A stretch of 7,137 nucleotides of DNA from Chloroflexota bacterium (GCA_002718095.1 PBDP01000004.1:322103-329239); one strand, 5' to 3'. Counted from the stretch's first letter, positions 1 through 6,046 are shown. Translations and numbers: made by a program. Notes: generated by a model from the letters alone, not told the origin.

Positions 1-390
1 TTTTTTGGTTCTCCTTTAAATTTAGGTCTTTCTACTCCAGACTGGTTAGGATTCCGCATACTTGAAATTCCAGATCAAATAACGGAAGGGTCAACAATTT
101 TGTATAAGATAAAATTGGGGTTTGTTTATATGAAATGGTGTACTGTTATAGCGAAATGGCAACCAACTGACGTATTTGTAGATTTTCAATCAAAAGGACC
201 TTATTCTTTGTGGTGGCATGAGCACAGTATAAAATCTTTATCTCCTAATTCTTCAATTATGGAAGATCTAGTAACTTATAAAGTCCCTTTTGGTATATTT
301 GGGAGAATAGCCCATTATTTTTTTATCAGAAAAATATTGAACAGAATATTTAATTATCGACGATTTATTATGAGATTGAGATTTGGATAA
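1..390 (+). CDS. SRPBCC (START/Bet v1-like) ligand-binding fold protein, 5' truncated by window edge
   Basis: The reading frame is open from the first base to a TAA at 388-390, giving the last 129 residues, so the true start lies upstream of the window. The protein matches my memory of the COG4276-type SRPBCC family: a 'P-NL-STPDWLGFRIL' segment, then a Trp-rich strand pair (KWCTVIAKWQP), then 'FVDFQSKGPYSLWWHEH', then a 'VPFGIFGRIAH' stretch, ending in a basic helix with RIFNYRR. These proteins form a helix-grip pocket for a hydrophobic ligand; the ligand is unknown. No signal peptide can be judged without the N-terminus. An internal ATG at 130 would remove the N-terminal strand, so it is not the start. 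The B12 regulator begins 6 bp after the stop, which implies co-transcription. From memory, such genes often sit near photolyase or carotenoid genes, which would fit a light-regulated operon. Confidence 0.8.
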   Translation, partial: FFGSPLNLGLSTPDWLGFRILEIPDQITEGSTILYKIKLGFVYMKWCTVIAKWQPTDVFVDFQSKGPYSLWWHEHSIKSLSPNSSIMEDLVTYKVPFGIFGRIAHYFFIRKILNRIFNYRRFIMRLRFG

Positions 391-396
391 AACATT

Positions 397-1296
397 ATGA
401 CTAAAAAGAATAAAAAAGATCTATACAAACCTTTAGTTAGTAGAATGGTATCTCATTTATTGGACAACGATTATGCTGGATGTGAATCTGTGATTAATGA
501 TTCACTACGATTACAGCTTCAACCTGGAGAAATTTATTCCCATATACTTTCTGGTGCTATGACGCAAATAGGGAAATTATGGCATTCAGGTAAAATTTCT
601 ATTGCTCATGAGCATCTGGCTACACAAATGACGGCTTCCATAGTTGATATGGTAGCTGATAAATTCCCTAAGCTTTCTTCAAATGGAAAAATAGCTATAA
701 TTGCTACCACTTCAGGAGAAACACACTGGATGGGAGCTAAAGTGTTTTCAAAACTTTTAGAATTAGAAGGTTGGGAGGTTCATTATTTAGGATATGATAC
801 CCCGCAAACAGATCTAGCTTCATATGCAGATTCTCAGTCAGCTGACATAGTTGTAATATCTATTGTTAGAGACTCGTATATACTTGGAACAATAGAAGCT
901 ATTGATAAGATACAAGAACTAGATCCTGCTCCTGTTATATTAGTCGGTGGGCCTGCGACAGAAGATCATTTTGAGTTGTTAAAAGAATCAAATGTATTAT
1001 TAGCTCCTGATTTTATTTCTGGTATGGATTTGGTTAAAGATGCCTTTGGGCTTTCTGCTGAATTTTCCTCATTAGAAGAAGTTCTAGTCGGGATTGGAAC
1101 AAATATTCAGAATACTAGGAAGTCCAGATCTATGAGTCAAATGGAATTAGCTGAAATTGCTGGAGTTGATAGAGCTTATATAAGCTTGGTTGAAAACGGA
1201 AAACAAAATATTACCATGTCAGCTTTGCATAAATTTTCAGAAGCCTTAGGAGTTTCTTTGATATCTTTAATGCCTTCCTTATCTAGCACTGAATAA
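397..1296 (+). CDS. CarH-like adenosylcobalamin photoreceptor regulator with C-terminal XRE helix-turn-helix
   Basis: This 299-residue protein has three parts. Residues about 10-88 form the helical cap domain with the W-x9-EH signature (W62, E72, H73) of B12 photoreceptors, and W62 is followed by H63, the position of the light-induced second cobalt ligand (His132) in Thermus CarH. Residues about 97-215 form the Rossmann-like B12 domain: E108-x-H110-xx-G113, then 41 residues, S155-x-V157, then 26 residues, G184-G185. This is the family spacing, with H110 as the expected lower axial ligand. Residues about 232-292 form an XRE/HTH_3 domain, with MELAEIAG then DRAYISLVENGK as the two HTH helices. 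There is no N-terminal MerR domain, unlike CarH/LitR. The predicted role is light- and AdoCbl-dependent DNA binding in the cytoplasm; the target genes are unknown, the adjacent SRPBCC gene being the best guess. Its stop lies 3 bp from the convergent plsY stop. Only a weak GGAT lies upstream of the ATG. Confidence 0.9.
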   Translation: MTKKNKKDLYKPLVSRMVSHLLDNDYAGCESVINDSLRLQLQPGEIYSHILSGAMTQIGKLWHSGKISIAHEHLATQMTASIVDMVADKFPKLSSNGKIAIIATTSGETHWMGAKVFSKLLELEGWEVHYLGYDTPQTDLASYADSQSADIVVISIVRDSYILGTIEAIDKIQELDPAPVILVGGPATEDHFELLKESNVLLAPDFISGMDLVKDAFGLSAEFSSLEEVLVGIGTNIQNTRKSRSMSQMELAEIAGVDRAYISLVENGKQNITMSALHKFSEALGVSLISLMPSLSSTE

Positions 1297-1299
1297 ATA

Positions 1300-1878
1300 T
1301 CACTTCAAGCTTTTGTACTGAGCCCTTACTTTTATCATTATAAGAGCCCCGACTATTAAGACTGACAATGTCATAACAAAATTTTTATATATTAACCAAC
1401 TTGAAATTGTTGCAGTTAAGAAAGCGAAAACTCCAGTGTATACTGGACTTCTTGTAATTATTAGTACCACTGCAGACGGTATTGAAGTTGCTATAGCTGC
1501 AATAGGTATTAAAGCTATAACGGCTCCCATTGATGTTGCCATTCCTGTTCCCCCCGGCGTTTTGTATGGAAATCGAACCATATGGCCAGTTATTAAAATA
1601 AACATTGATAATACCGAGACCCATGTTGAGTATCCTAATGCATAAGGGATTATCGTAGGAAACAGTCCTTTTGCTATGTCTATGAAGAAAACATAAATTC
1701 CGTATTTAGGACCTAATTTGTCATATATATTTGAGGCTCCAGGATTTTTAGTACCCAATTCTCTTATTTCGACATTTCTTTTACGAGATACTATATCTCC
1801 AATTTGAATAGTTCCAATTAAATAACACAAAAGTACCCATAGTATTAATAAAGCAAATGATGATAATTCTATATTCAT
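1300..1878 (-). CDS. plsY: Divergent PlsY-family glycerol-3-phosphate acyltransferase
   Basis: This is a 192-residue, multi-helix inner-membrane protein, close to the usual PlsY length of about 200. PlsY transfers an acyl group from acyl phosphate to glycerol-3-phosphate to make lysophosphatidate, the first step of phospholipid synthesis. The motifs are recognisable but altered. Motif 1 reads IRELGTKNPGASN (residues 38-50; usual form IR..GSGN.G.TN). Motif 2 is D67-IAKG-71. Motif 3 is GH(98-99) followed by PGGTGMAT (108-115), where the canonical form is GGKG, so the motif Lys is Thr111. The start ATG at 1878 is preceded by GAGGG with suitable spacing. It is convergent with the B12 regulator and divergent from the small membrane protein, so it is probably monocistronic. 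Divergent PlsY paralogues are known; the altered motif leaves activity or substrate uncertain. Confidence 0.8.
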   Translation of the reverse strand: MNIELSSFALLILWVLLCYLIGTIQIGDIVSRKRNVEIRELGTKNPGASNIYDKLGPKYGIYVFFIDIAKGLFPTIIPYALGYSTWVSVLSMFILITGHMVRFPYKTPGGTGMATSMGAVIALIPIAAIATSIPSAVVLIITRSPVYTGVFAFLTATISSWLIYKNFVMTLSVLIVGALIMIKVRAQYKSLK

Positions 1879-1902
1879 TTAGCCCTCATGTATTTATAGA
1901 TA

Positions 1903-1908
1903 TATAAT
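1903..1908 (+). promoter_or_regulatory. Candidate -10 box (TATAAT) giving a leaderless transcript
   Basis: A perfect TATAAT ends 6 nt before the ATG at 1915, so transcription would begin at or next to the start codon. There is no Shine-Dalgarno sequence before that ATG, which fits a leaderless mRNA. No convincing -35 is visible, and the region is AT-rich enough for chance matches. Confidence 0.3.
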
Positions 1909-1914
1909 TGAACA

Positions 1915-2289
1915 ATGTCTTTAGAAAATAATTCTTATTCAGATGATATCAAAAAAACTTTGATTCTATATTTATCAATTTCAGATGGTATTTTGAAAGG
2001 ATGGGGATTAATTTTATCCACTATTGCTATACATGCTTCATTTATAGATCCTGATTATGGGTTTATAAATGATTTAATGACTGATGATCAAATCATATCT
2101 TTAATGAGATACTGGATCCCTATATTTTTTTGGGGATTGAGTTTATTGTTTGTTTATTTTTATATAAGAAATTTATATTTGAAGAATATAAATACAAATA
2201 ATTTGATGACTCTTGTCTCACCAATATTATTTACTGTTATTTTTTTAGCTACTGGAGCTATAAGTTTAGGTATTATATTTTATTATTGA
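1915..2289 (+). CDS. Hypothetical three-helix membrane protein
   Basis: I do not recognise this 124-residue protein. It has a short polar N-terminus (about 1-12) and three hydrophobic segments: about 26-45 (LKGWGLILSTIAIHASFI), about 66-84 (YWIPIFFWGLSLLFVYFYI) and about 98-123 (TLVSPILFTVIFLATGAI onward). An acidic loop (DPDYGFINDLMTDDQ) lies between helices 1 and 2 and a Lys/Asn-rich loop between 2 and 3. By the positive-inside rule the second loop is likely cytoplasmic. No catalytic or ligand motif was seen. It stands alone: plsY diverges 36 bp upstream and the NHL gene converges 11 bp downstream. Coding is supported by the length, the ordered hydrophobicity and the snug fit between neighbours. 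The function is unknown. Confidence 0.65.
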   Translation: MSLENNSYSDDIKKTLILYLSISDGILKGWGLILSTIAIHASFIDPDYGFINDLMTDDQIISLMRYWIPIFFWGLSLLFVYFYIRNLYLKNINTNNLMTLVSPILFTVIFLATGAISLGIIFYY

Positions 2290-2300
2290 TGGACTATTAA

Positions 2301-3314
2301 TTATTTATAAACCTGAATTCTGTGCCTATTACTTTCTGTTATATACAATGTCTCATCTTTATCTAGTTTTATAGATACAGGTCCCCAGAACAATTTTTCA
2401 ATATGAGCTGATTCTTCATGTGGATCCTGATTGAATTGAGAAATTTCAGGTTCTAGGTTGGATCTAGATCGAGGTTCTGCTTCTTCTTGGTTGGCTTCCA
2501 TAAACTCTTCCCCCCATTTAGATAAAGTAGCCTCTCCTCTAAGTGTTTCTATCCAGTTTCCATTTGAATCTAATATTTGAACACGTTCATTTCCCCAATC
2601 AGCAACATATAAATTATCTTTTTTGTCTACCGCGACACTTGAAGGATTTTTAAATTCTCCATCTGCAGTTCCTAAATTACCAAATCGATTTATCAATTCC
2701 CCTTTTTCAGAGAATTTTGCAATTTGATGGTTGCCCCAGTCAGCAACATAGATATGATTACTTGGTGAAACTGTTATCCCCCATGGGAGATTTAGATTTA
2801 TATTCTCATCGGTCTCATTTCCAAACAAAGATATAAAAGTCCCATCAGATGTAAATTTTTGTATCCTGTTGTTTTTATGATCTGAAACCAACAATTCATT
2901 ATTTTGATTGAAGCATATTCCAGAGGGGCCATCCAGCTCTCCAGGATTAGTACCTGTTGTACCCCAAAATTTTTTAGGATTACCATTTATGTCATACACA
3001 TTTATACGATTATTTTTTTCATCACTTATATAAATATCTCCAAAGCTATCTGTAGTGATGGATGATGGCCATCTAAATTGACCTAATTCATCTCCATATC
3101 CACCATATATGCCATAGAATTCTCCATTAGTGTCATATACGGTTACTCGTAAATTGCGAGGCACCGCTGAGTATGCTCGACTTACAGTATGCATTCTTCC
3201 GTCATTTGAGAAAGTAGTATCTACGGGAAACATAAATCCTCTACCTTCCATAGTACATAAGCCAATCGAATGACTATATTTCATTTTTTTAATTTGGGTT
3301 ATATCTGTAGTCAT
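2301..3314 (-). CDS. NHL-repeat beta-propeller protein
   Basis: From the ATG at 3314 the protein has 337 residues. Four clear NHL repeats lie at about 81-109, 127-154, 175-201 and 221-248, each with a P-x-G/S-I/V start, a (D/N)-x-(L/I)-(Y/L)-V-(A/S)-D core and a N-x-(R/Q)-(I/V) end (for example NLYVADWGNERVQI). A degenerate blade at about 26-70 and a final one at about 311-336 (DETLYITESNRHRIQVY) make six, enough to close a propeller. An acidic, low-complexity insert of about 55 residues (252-308) separates the last two blades. NHL propellers are usually binding scaffolds; the partner here is unknown. No signal peptide is seen. A longer TTG-initiated form from 3365 would overlap the DUF1800 gene by 41 nt. 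I prefer the ATG, 10 nt after the DUF1800 stop, although neither start has a good Shine-Dalgarno sequence. It is the last gene of the minus-strand run. Confidence 0.85.
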   Translation of the reverse strand: MTTDITQIKKMKYSHSIGLCTMEGRGFMFPVDTTFSNDGRMHTVSRAYSAVPRNLRVTVYDTNGEFYGIYGGYGDELGQFRWPSSITTDSFGDIYISDEKNNRINVYDINGNPKKFWGTTGTNPGELDGPSGICFNQNNELLVSDHKNNRIQKFTSDGTFISLFGNETDENINLNLPWGITVSPSNHIYVADWGNHQIAKFSEKGELINRFGNLGTADGEFKNPSSVAVDKKDNLYVADWGNERVQILDSNGNWIETLRGEATLSKWGEEFMEANQEEAEPRSRSNLEPEISQFNQDPHEESAHIEKLFWGPVSIKLDKDETLYITESNRHRIQVYK

Positions 3315-3324
3315 TTGTTTTATA

Positions 3325-4755
3325 TCAACATTTCTGGAATTCAGGTACTGATGCAATAACTCCAAACATATTGGAAATTTTCTCTTTTAATTCGTTTTTA
3401 TCGTTACTATTCAGTAAATCAATGCTAGTGGCAAAATTCTCTAAGGATTCTTTTGTGTGACTTGAAATATCTAAACCACCAATTTCATCCATTATGTTTG
3501 TTATTAATATATCTAGATTCATAGAGGATATATCACTATTCATAATAGTATTTGAAATTTTTGAAATTCCAGGTTTAGTTGCGTCACTCATTTGCTGTAC
3601 GCAGAAGTTTACTCTTTCTGTGATTGATCCCGTTTCAATCCATTCAAGCCCTTGATGCCATCCTTCAACAGATGGAGGGTTTAATAATTGTTGCCCCATG
3701 TAGGTTATCTGAGAGTTCCGACTAGATAATTCAAATTTTGGACCATCAAATTCTTCAGTAATTCTTAGTATTTGAACAACTAGTTCAGTTGGGCTTTTAA
3801 TTTTTTTATAGAATGTTTCCTCTGATTTAAAAAACTCAGAGTTAAATAATGTACGTAGCATTTCTTCAATATTGTGGTTGCTGTCAAAATAACATTTCTC
3901 TAAAATATTTATTGCTTCAATATCTTGAGGTTCAATATATGGCCATGAAGGGACGGGGGGTTCATCGGCAACAAAGAAATGATATAAATGTCTAGATATA
4001 AACCTAGCCGTTGAAGGCTGTTGGCATATGATTTTTATAATATCTTCACCATTAAAGTCACCTTTTTCTCCTAAAAAAGTCTTTTCTGATGAATCATGAT
4101 CTGACTCGTCGTATTCGTATCGCCAAGCTATTTTACCGTAGGGCCAGATAGAATTACGCACAGCTAATTGTTTTGTATAATCTACGTTCGCAACTGTCCA
4201 ACCGGTAAATGCACGGGAACATTCTTTAATGTCCTCTTCGGAATAATTTCCAACACCCATAGAGAATAGTTCTAATAATTCACGACCATAATTTTCATTA
4301 ATAGCACCTTTATGATTATCCATATTGTCAAGCCAAATTATCATTGCAGGATTTTTTGATAATTGTAAAAGTAAGTCATCTAATCTTCCTAATCCATATT
4401 TTCTGAACATTGAAATCTGGTCAGTCAGAGATTTTCCATTTGTGACTTTGGAATATCCAGTTGCAAATATGTTATGCCAGAATAAACCTATTTTTTCTTG
4501 TAGAGGGTTATTGGAAGAAACTAGTCTGTATAACCAATATGAACCTGCACCAGTAGAATCGTGTGAAACTGATTGGTCTGGGTGGTAACGTCGCAATAAA
4601 GAATCGTCAATTCCGTTAAATTCAATTTTAGGATTTAGTAATTCTTCGACAGTGGATTCATAACCAATATTAAGTCTTTTTTCTATCTTATCTTTTGTTT
4701 CAGAGAACCCGGCCCTTCTCATCAGATGCGACATAAGTTTAAAGTTATCTACCAT
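3325..4755 (-). CDS. DUF1800 domain protein
   Basis: This 476-residue protein belongs to the DUF1800 family (PF08811). It shows the N-terminal HLMRRAGFS signature (residues 10-18), LFWHNIFATG (91-100), the long family block NENYGRELLELFSMGVGNY to RAFTGW (153-186) and LLNPPSVEGW (357-366). The biochemical role of the family is not established; members are often encoded with a DUF1501 protein and are thought to be envelope-associated or secreted. No signal peptide or membrane helix is visible here, and the following gene is an NHL propeller, not DUF1501. The ATG is supported by GAGGTG 4 nt upstream. The fur-family gene ends 43 nt upstream, and that gap holds a TATAAT and a 19-bp imperfect palindrome, so it may have its own regulated promoter. 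The final about 90 residues after the VEGW motif are predicted helical and less conserved. Confidence 0.9.
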   Translation of the reverse strand: MVDNFKLMSHLMRRAGFSETKDKIEKRLNIGYESTVEELLNPKIEFNGIDDSLLRRYHPDQSVSHDSTGAGSYWLYRLVSSNNPLQEKIGLFWHNIFATGYSKVTNGKSLTDQISMFRKYGLGRLDDLLLQLSKNPAMIIWLDNMDNHKGAINENYGRELLELFSMGVGNYSEEDIKECSRAFTGWTVANVDYTKQLAVRNSIWPYGKIAWRYEYDESDHDSSEKTFLGEKGDFNGEDIIKIICQQPSTARFISRHLYHFFVADEPPVPSWPYIEPQDIEAINILEKCYFDSNHNIEEMLRTLFNSEFFKSEETFYKKIKSPTELVVQILRITEEFDGPKFELSSRNSQITYMGQQLLNPPSVEGWHQGLEWIETGSITERVNFCVQQMSDATKPGISKISNTIMNSDISSMNLDILITNIMDEIGGLDISSHTKESLENFATSIDLLNSNDKNELKEKISNMFGVIASVPEFQKC

Positions 4756-4765
4756 AAAACACCTC

Positions 4766-4784
4766 TATAACAATTTGTATTATA
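4766..4784 (-). promoter_or_regulatory. Candidate promoter -10 plus 19-bp Fur-type palindrome upstream of the DUF1800 gene
   Basis: On the plus strand 4766-4784 reads TATAACAATTTGTATTATA; six of the nine symmetric pairs match, with perfect outer arms TATAA/TTATA. On the minus strand its end (4784-4779) is a perfect TATAAT, which would start transcription about 15 nt before the DUF1800 ATG. Fur-family operators are typically 15-19 bp AT-rich inverted repeats, and the fur-family gene is immediately upstream. There is no clear -35, and palindromes are common in AT-rich DNA, so this is a proposal. Confidence 0.35.
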
Positions 4785-4798
4785 AACCAAGTAAGTAG

Positions 4799-5281
4799 CT
4801 ATTCACAGACTCTGCATTCCTCCCCGCATGTCCCATATAACTCTAAAGCATGTTCTCTTATGGATACATTGAGATTCTTTTGGATTTCACTGATTTCTTC
4901 CTCTATAAGCCTTTCTAAATTATCGCTTAAAGATATATCAGTTATGCCTCCACAGCTTTCACAAAAAATATGATGATGATGTTCTGCTTCTGCGTTATTT
5001 AGTTCTACAACAATACTATTTTCAGGGTTTCTAAATTCGGTTATTAATCCGAATTCTTTCAAATCACTTAGCACACGATATAACGTTGACTGAGCTAAAT
5101 CTCCTTTAGTGAGTGATAATATTTGATCTACAGTTAGTGGTTTATCTTCTTTAATTAACAAACTTAATAATATGAGCCTTGGGTTTGTAATGGAAATATT
5201 TTTCGAATTTAATAGTTTGCAAGAATCAATGCAATAATGTTCTGGATCTTTTCTTGCAAGGCTACATGTAGTGTTATTCAT
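4799..5281 (-). CDS. Fur-family metal- or peroxide-responsive transcriptional repressor
   Basis: This 160-residue protein has the Fur layout. The winged-helix domain spans about 25-92, with recognition helix QSTLYRVLSDLKEFGLI (64-80). The metal and dimerisation domain follows, with HHHHIFCESCGG (101-112) and a C-terminal Cys cluster C152, C156, C159. C107/C110 with two of the C-terminal cysteines would form the structural zinc site. Fur, Zur and PerR cannot be separated from sequence alone. An oddity is the N-terminal extension with three further cysteines and a histidine (C6, H15, C17, C21) ahead of the DNA-binding domain. The ATG overlaps the stop of the upstream small gene (shared ATGAATAA, 8 nt), so the two are translationally coupled; no strong Shine-Dalgarno is seen. 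The DUF1800 gene follows after 43 nt. It acts in the cytoplasm, with its own cluster as a likely target. Confidence 0.9.
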   Translation of the reverse strand: MNNTTCSLARKDPEHYCIDSCKLLNSKNISITNPRLILLSLLIKEDKPLTVDQILSLTKGDLAQSTLYRVLSDLKEFGLITEFRNPENSIVVELNNAEAEHHHHIFCESCGGITDISLSDNLERLIEEEISEIQKNLNVSIREHALELYGTCGEECRVCE

Positions 5282-5642
5282 TTATTTGTCCGAGCTTTAT
5301 GTCAGCTTCTTCTTGACTTATTTTCCCGAGTTTAACAGCAATTTGTATCTTAGTTTTGAGATCACTTGAAGAGAGATTTTTTTTAGTTGTGTATTTATCT
5401 TTATTGCTAAGGTATTCAAGTTTTTTGTTAGCCTCTTCTTGAGTTATTTGTCCGTTTTCTAGTGCGATCTTTATTTTGTTCTCAAAGTTAGATTTGTGGT
5501 AATACTGACTTTTTTGTTTTGATCCTTTATCAGCAGATATAGAAGTATTATTCCCGAGTATAGAATTTGCTAATAACAACATTGATAAAATTGTAATAAT
5601 AATAAAAATATTTTTTATCGAAAAGAGTATTTTGAAATTCAT
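5274..5642 (-). CDS. Small membrane-anchored or secreted protein with two SHOCT-like repeats
   Basis: From the ATG at 5642 the product has 122 residues; a TTG four codons earlier (5654) is the alternative. Residues about 8-29 form a hydrophobic segment after two lysines, either a signal peptide or an N-terminal anchor, with the rest outside the membrane. The exported part has a Ser/Lys/Gln-rich linker and two copies of a 26-residue unit, at 53-78 and 95-120, with 12 identical positions. The consensus is K-I-x-I-A-x3-G-x-I-x-Q-E-E-A-x2-K-L. The unit resembles short helix-turn-helix modules of the SHOCT kind ('G-x-I-T-x-E-E'), but I do not recognise the protein. It overlaps fur by 8 nt and lies just downstream of the tmRNA, so it is the first gene of the Fur cluster and may share its regulation. 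No metal-binding cysteines are present in the exported part. Confidence 0.75.
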   Translation of the reverse strand: MNFKILFSIKNIFIIITILSMLLLANSILGNNTSISADKGSKQKSQYYHKSNFENKIKIALENGQITQEEANKKLEYLSNKDKYTTKKNLSSSDLKTKIQIAVKLGKISQEEADIKLGQINE

Positions 5643-5667
5643 ATTATTAACCAACTTTCATTTTAAT

Positions 5668-5683
5668 TTACGTAAGTATTATA
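5668..5683 (-). promoter_or_regulatory. Candidate -10 box and adjacent TTACGTAA palindrome before the repeat-protein gene
   Basis: On the minus strand a perfect TATAAT (5683-5678) is followed three bases later by the 8-bp palindrome TTACGTAA (5675-5668), about 25 nt upstream of the ATG at 5642. This would be the promoter and possible operator of the repeat protein-fur unit, as opposed to read-through from the tmRNA. There is no recognisable -35; the corresponding position falls inside the tmRNA 3' end. Confidence 0.25.
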
Positions 5684-5691
5684 TAAAATTT

Positions 5692-6039
5692 TGGTGGAGA
5701 CGGGGGAGGGTCGAACTCCCCGTCCAAAAGATACCCCGAACGAGATGTACTACAGGCTTAGCTAATCATTAAATTTGTTTGGAATAGCATCGATTAGCGG
5801 ACACTAAACCAGACTAGCCGATAGTTTTCAGCCAGTATTATCGGCGTAGTACTGACTACACCCCGTCTATCGGCGCCTATCCAGCCTCTTCGGGGATCGA
5901 GAGTGGTAGACGTGGCCTAATTAAGCGGCCAGTGCTAGCTGTTTATTGCCAGTTACTTTTTTCCCTTCTTTTTAACGAGGGAGAAGGACCTCGACCTGCA
6001 ATCTCGCGGTGACATCCTCTGTCGAATCCGCGCGTCCCC
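5692..6039 (-). ncRNA. ssrA: tmRNA (transfer-messenger RNA), one-piece
   Basis: On the minus strand the RNA begins GGGGACGCGCGGATTCGAC, the conserved 5' end of tmRNA, and ends with GGGAGTTCGACCCTCCC (T-arm) and GTCTCCACCA. The seven-pair acceptor stem GGGGACG/CGTCTCC closes with one G-U pair, and CCA is encoded. The 348-nt length is normal. A tag reading frame follows GTAACT. The RNA rescues ribosomes stalled on broken mRNAs by acting first as alanyl-tRNA and then as a template for a degradation tag, together with SmpB. It is much richer in G+C than the flanking genes, as expected for structured RNA. No separate terminator hairpin follows the CCA, so 3' processing from a longer transcript is likely. 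Confidence 0.97.
5921..5950 (-). other. tmRNA tag-peptide reading frame (GNKQLALAA)
   Basis: Read on the minus strand from GGC at 5950, the frame is nine sense codons plus TAA and encodes G-N-K-Q-L-A-L-A-A. The LALAA end is the standard protease-recognition signal, and an A occupies the -4 position before the resume codon (GTAACT-GGC), as in other tmRNAs. The resume codon is GGC (Gly) instead of the more common Ala. The tag is about as short as these tags get. Confidence 0.9.
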
Positions 6040-6046
6040 ATTTAAA

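Noticed and set aside
1287-1325. Bidirectional terminator between the convergent B12 regulator and plsY
   Set aside because: Only 3 bp separate the stops, and no GC-rich hairpin followed by a T-run could be found around them.
1385-1645. Open frames on both strands inside the plsY gene (minus 1385-1624, plus 1436-1645)
   Set aside because: They lie wholly inside plsY in other frames, have no ribosome-binding site and give no recognisable protein, whereas the plsY frame carries family motifs.
2798-2986. Minus-strand open frame of 62 codons inside the NHL gene
   Set aside because: It overlaps three-quarters of two NHL repeats in a shifted frame; the NHL frame is clearly the coding one.
3315-3365. 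TTG start for the NHL protein giving a 41-nt overlap with the DUF1800 gene
   Set aside because: The extra 17 residues add no domain, TTG is a weak start and there is no ribosome-binding site, so the ATG at 3314 is preferred though not proven.
4325-4588. Plus-strand open frame of 87 codons inside the DUF1800 gene
   Set aside because: It is antisense to a well-conserved region of DUF1800 and shows no motif or start signal of its own.
4931-5000. Run of repeated TGATGATGATG near 4970-4980 as a possible short tandem repeat
   Set aside because: It is just the antisense of the four His codons (HHHH) in the Fur metal site.
5692-5770. Possible tRNA gene because of the T-arm and CCA end
   Set aside because: The matching 5' acceptor strand lies 340 nt away and encloses a tag reading frame, so this is the tRNA-like part of tmRNA.
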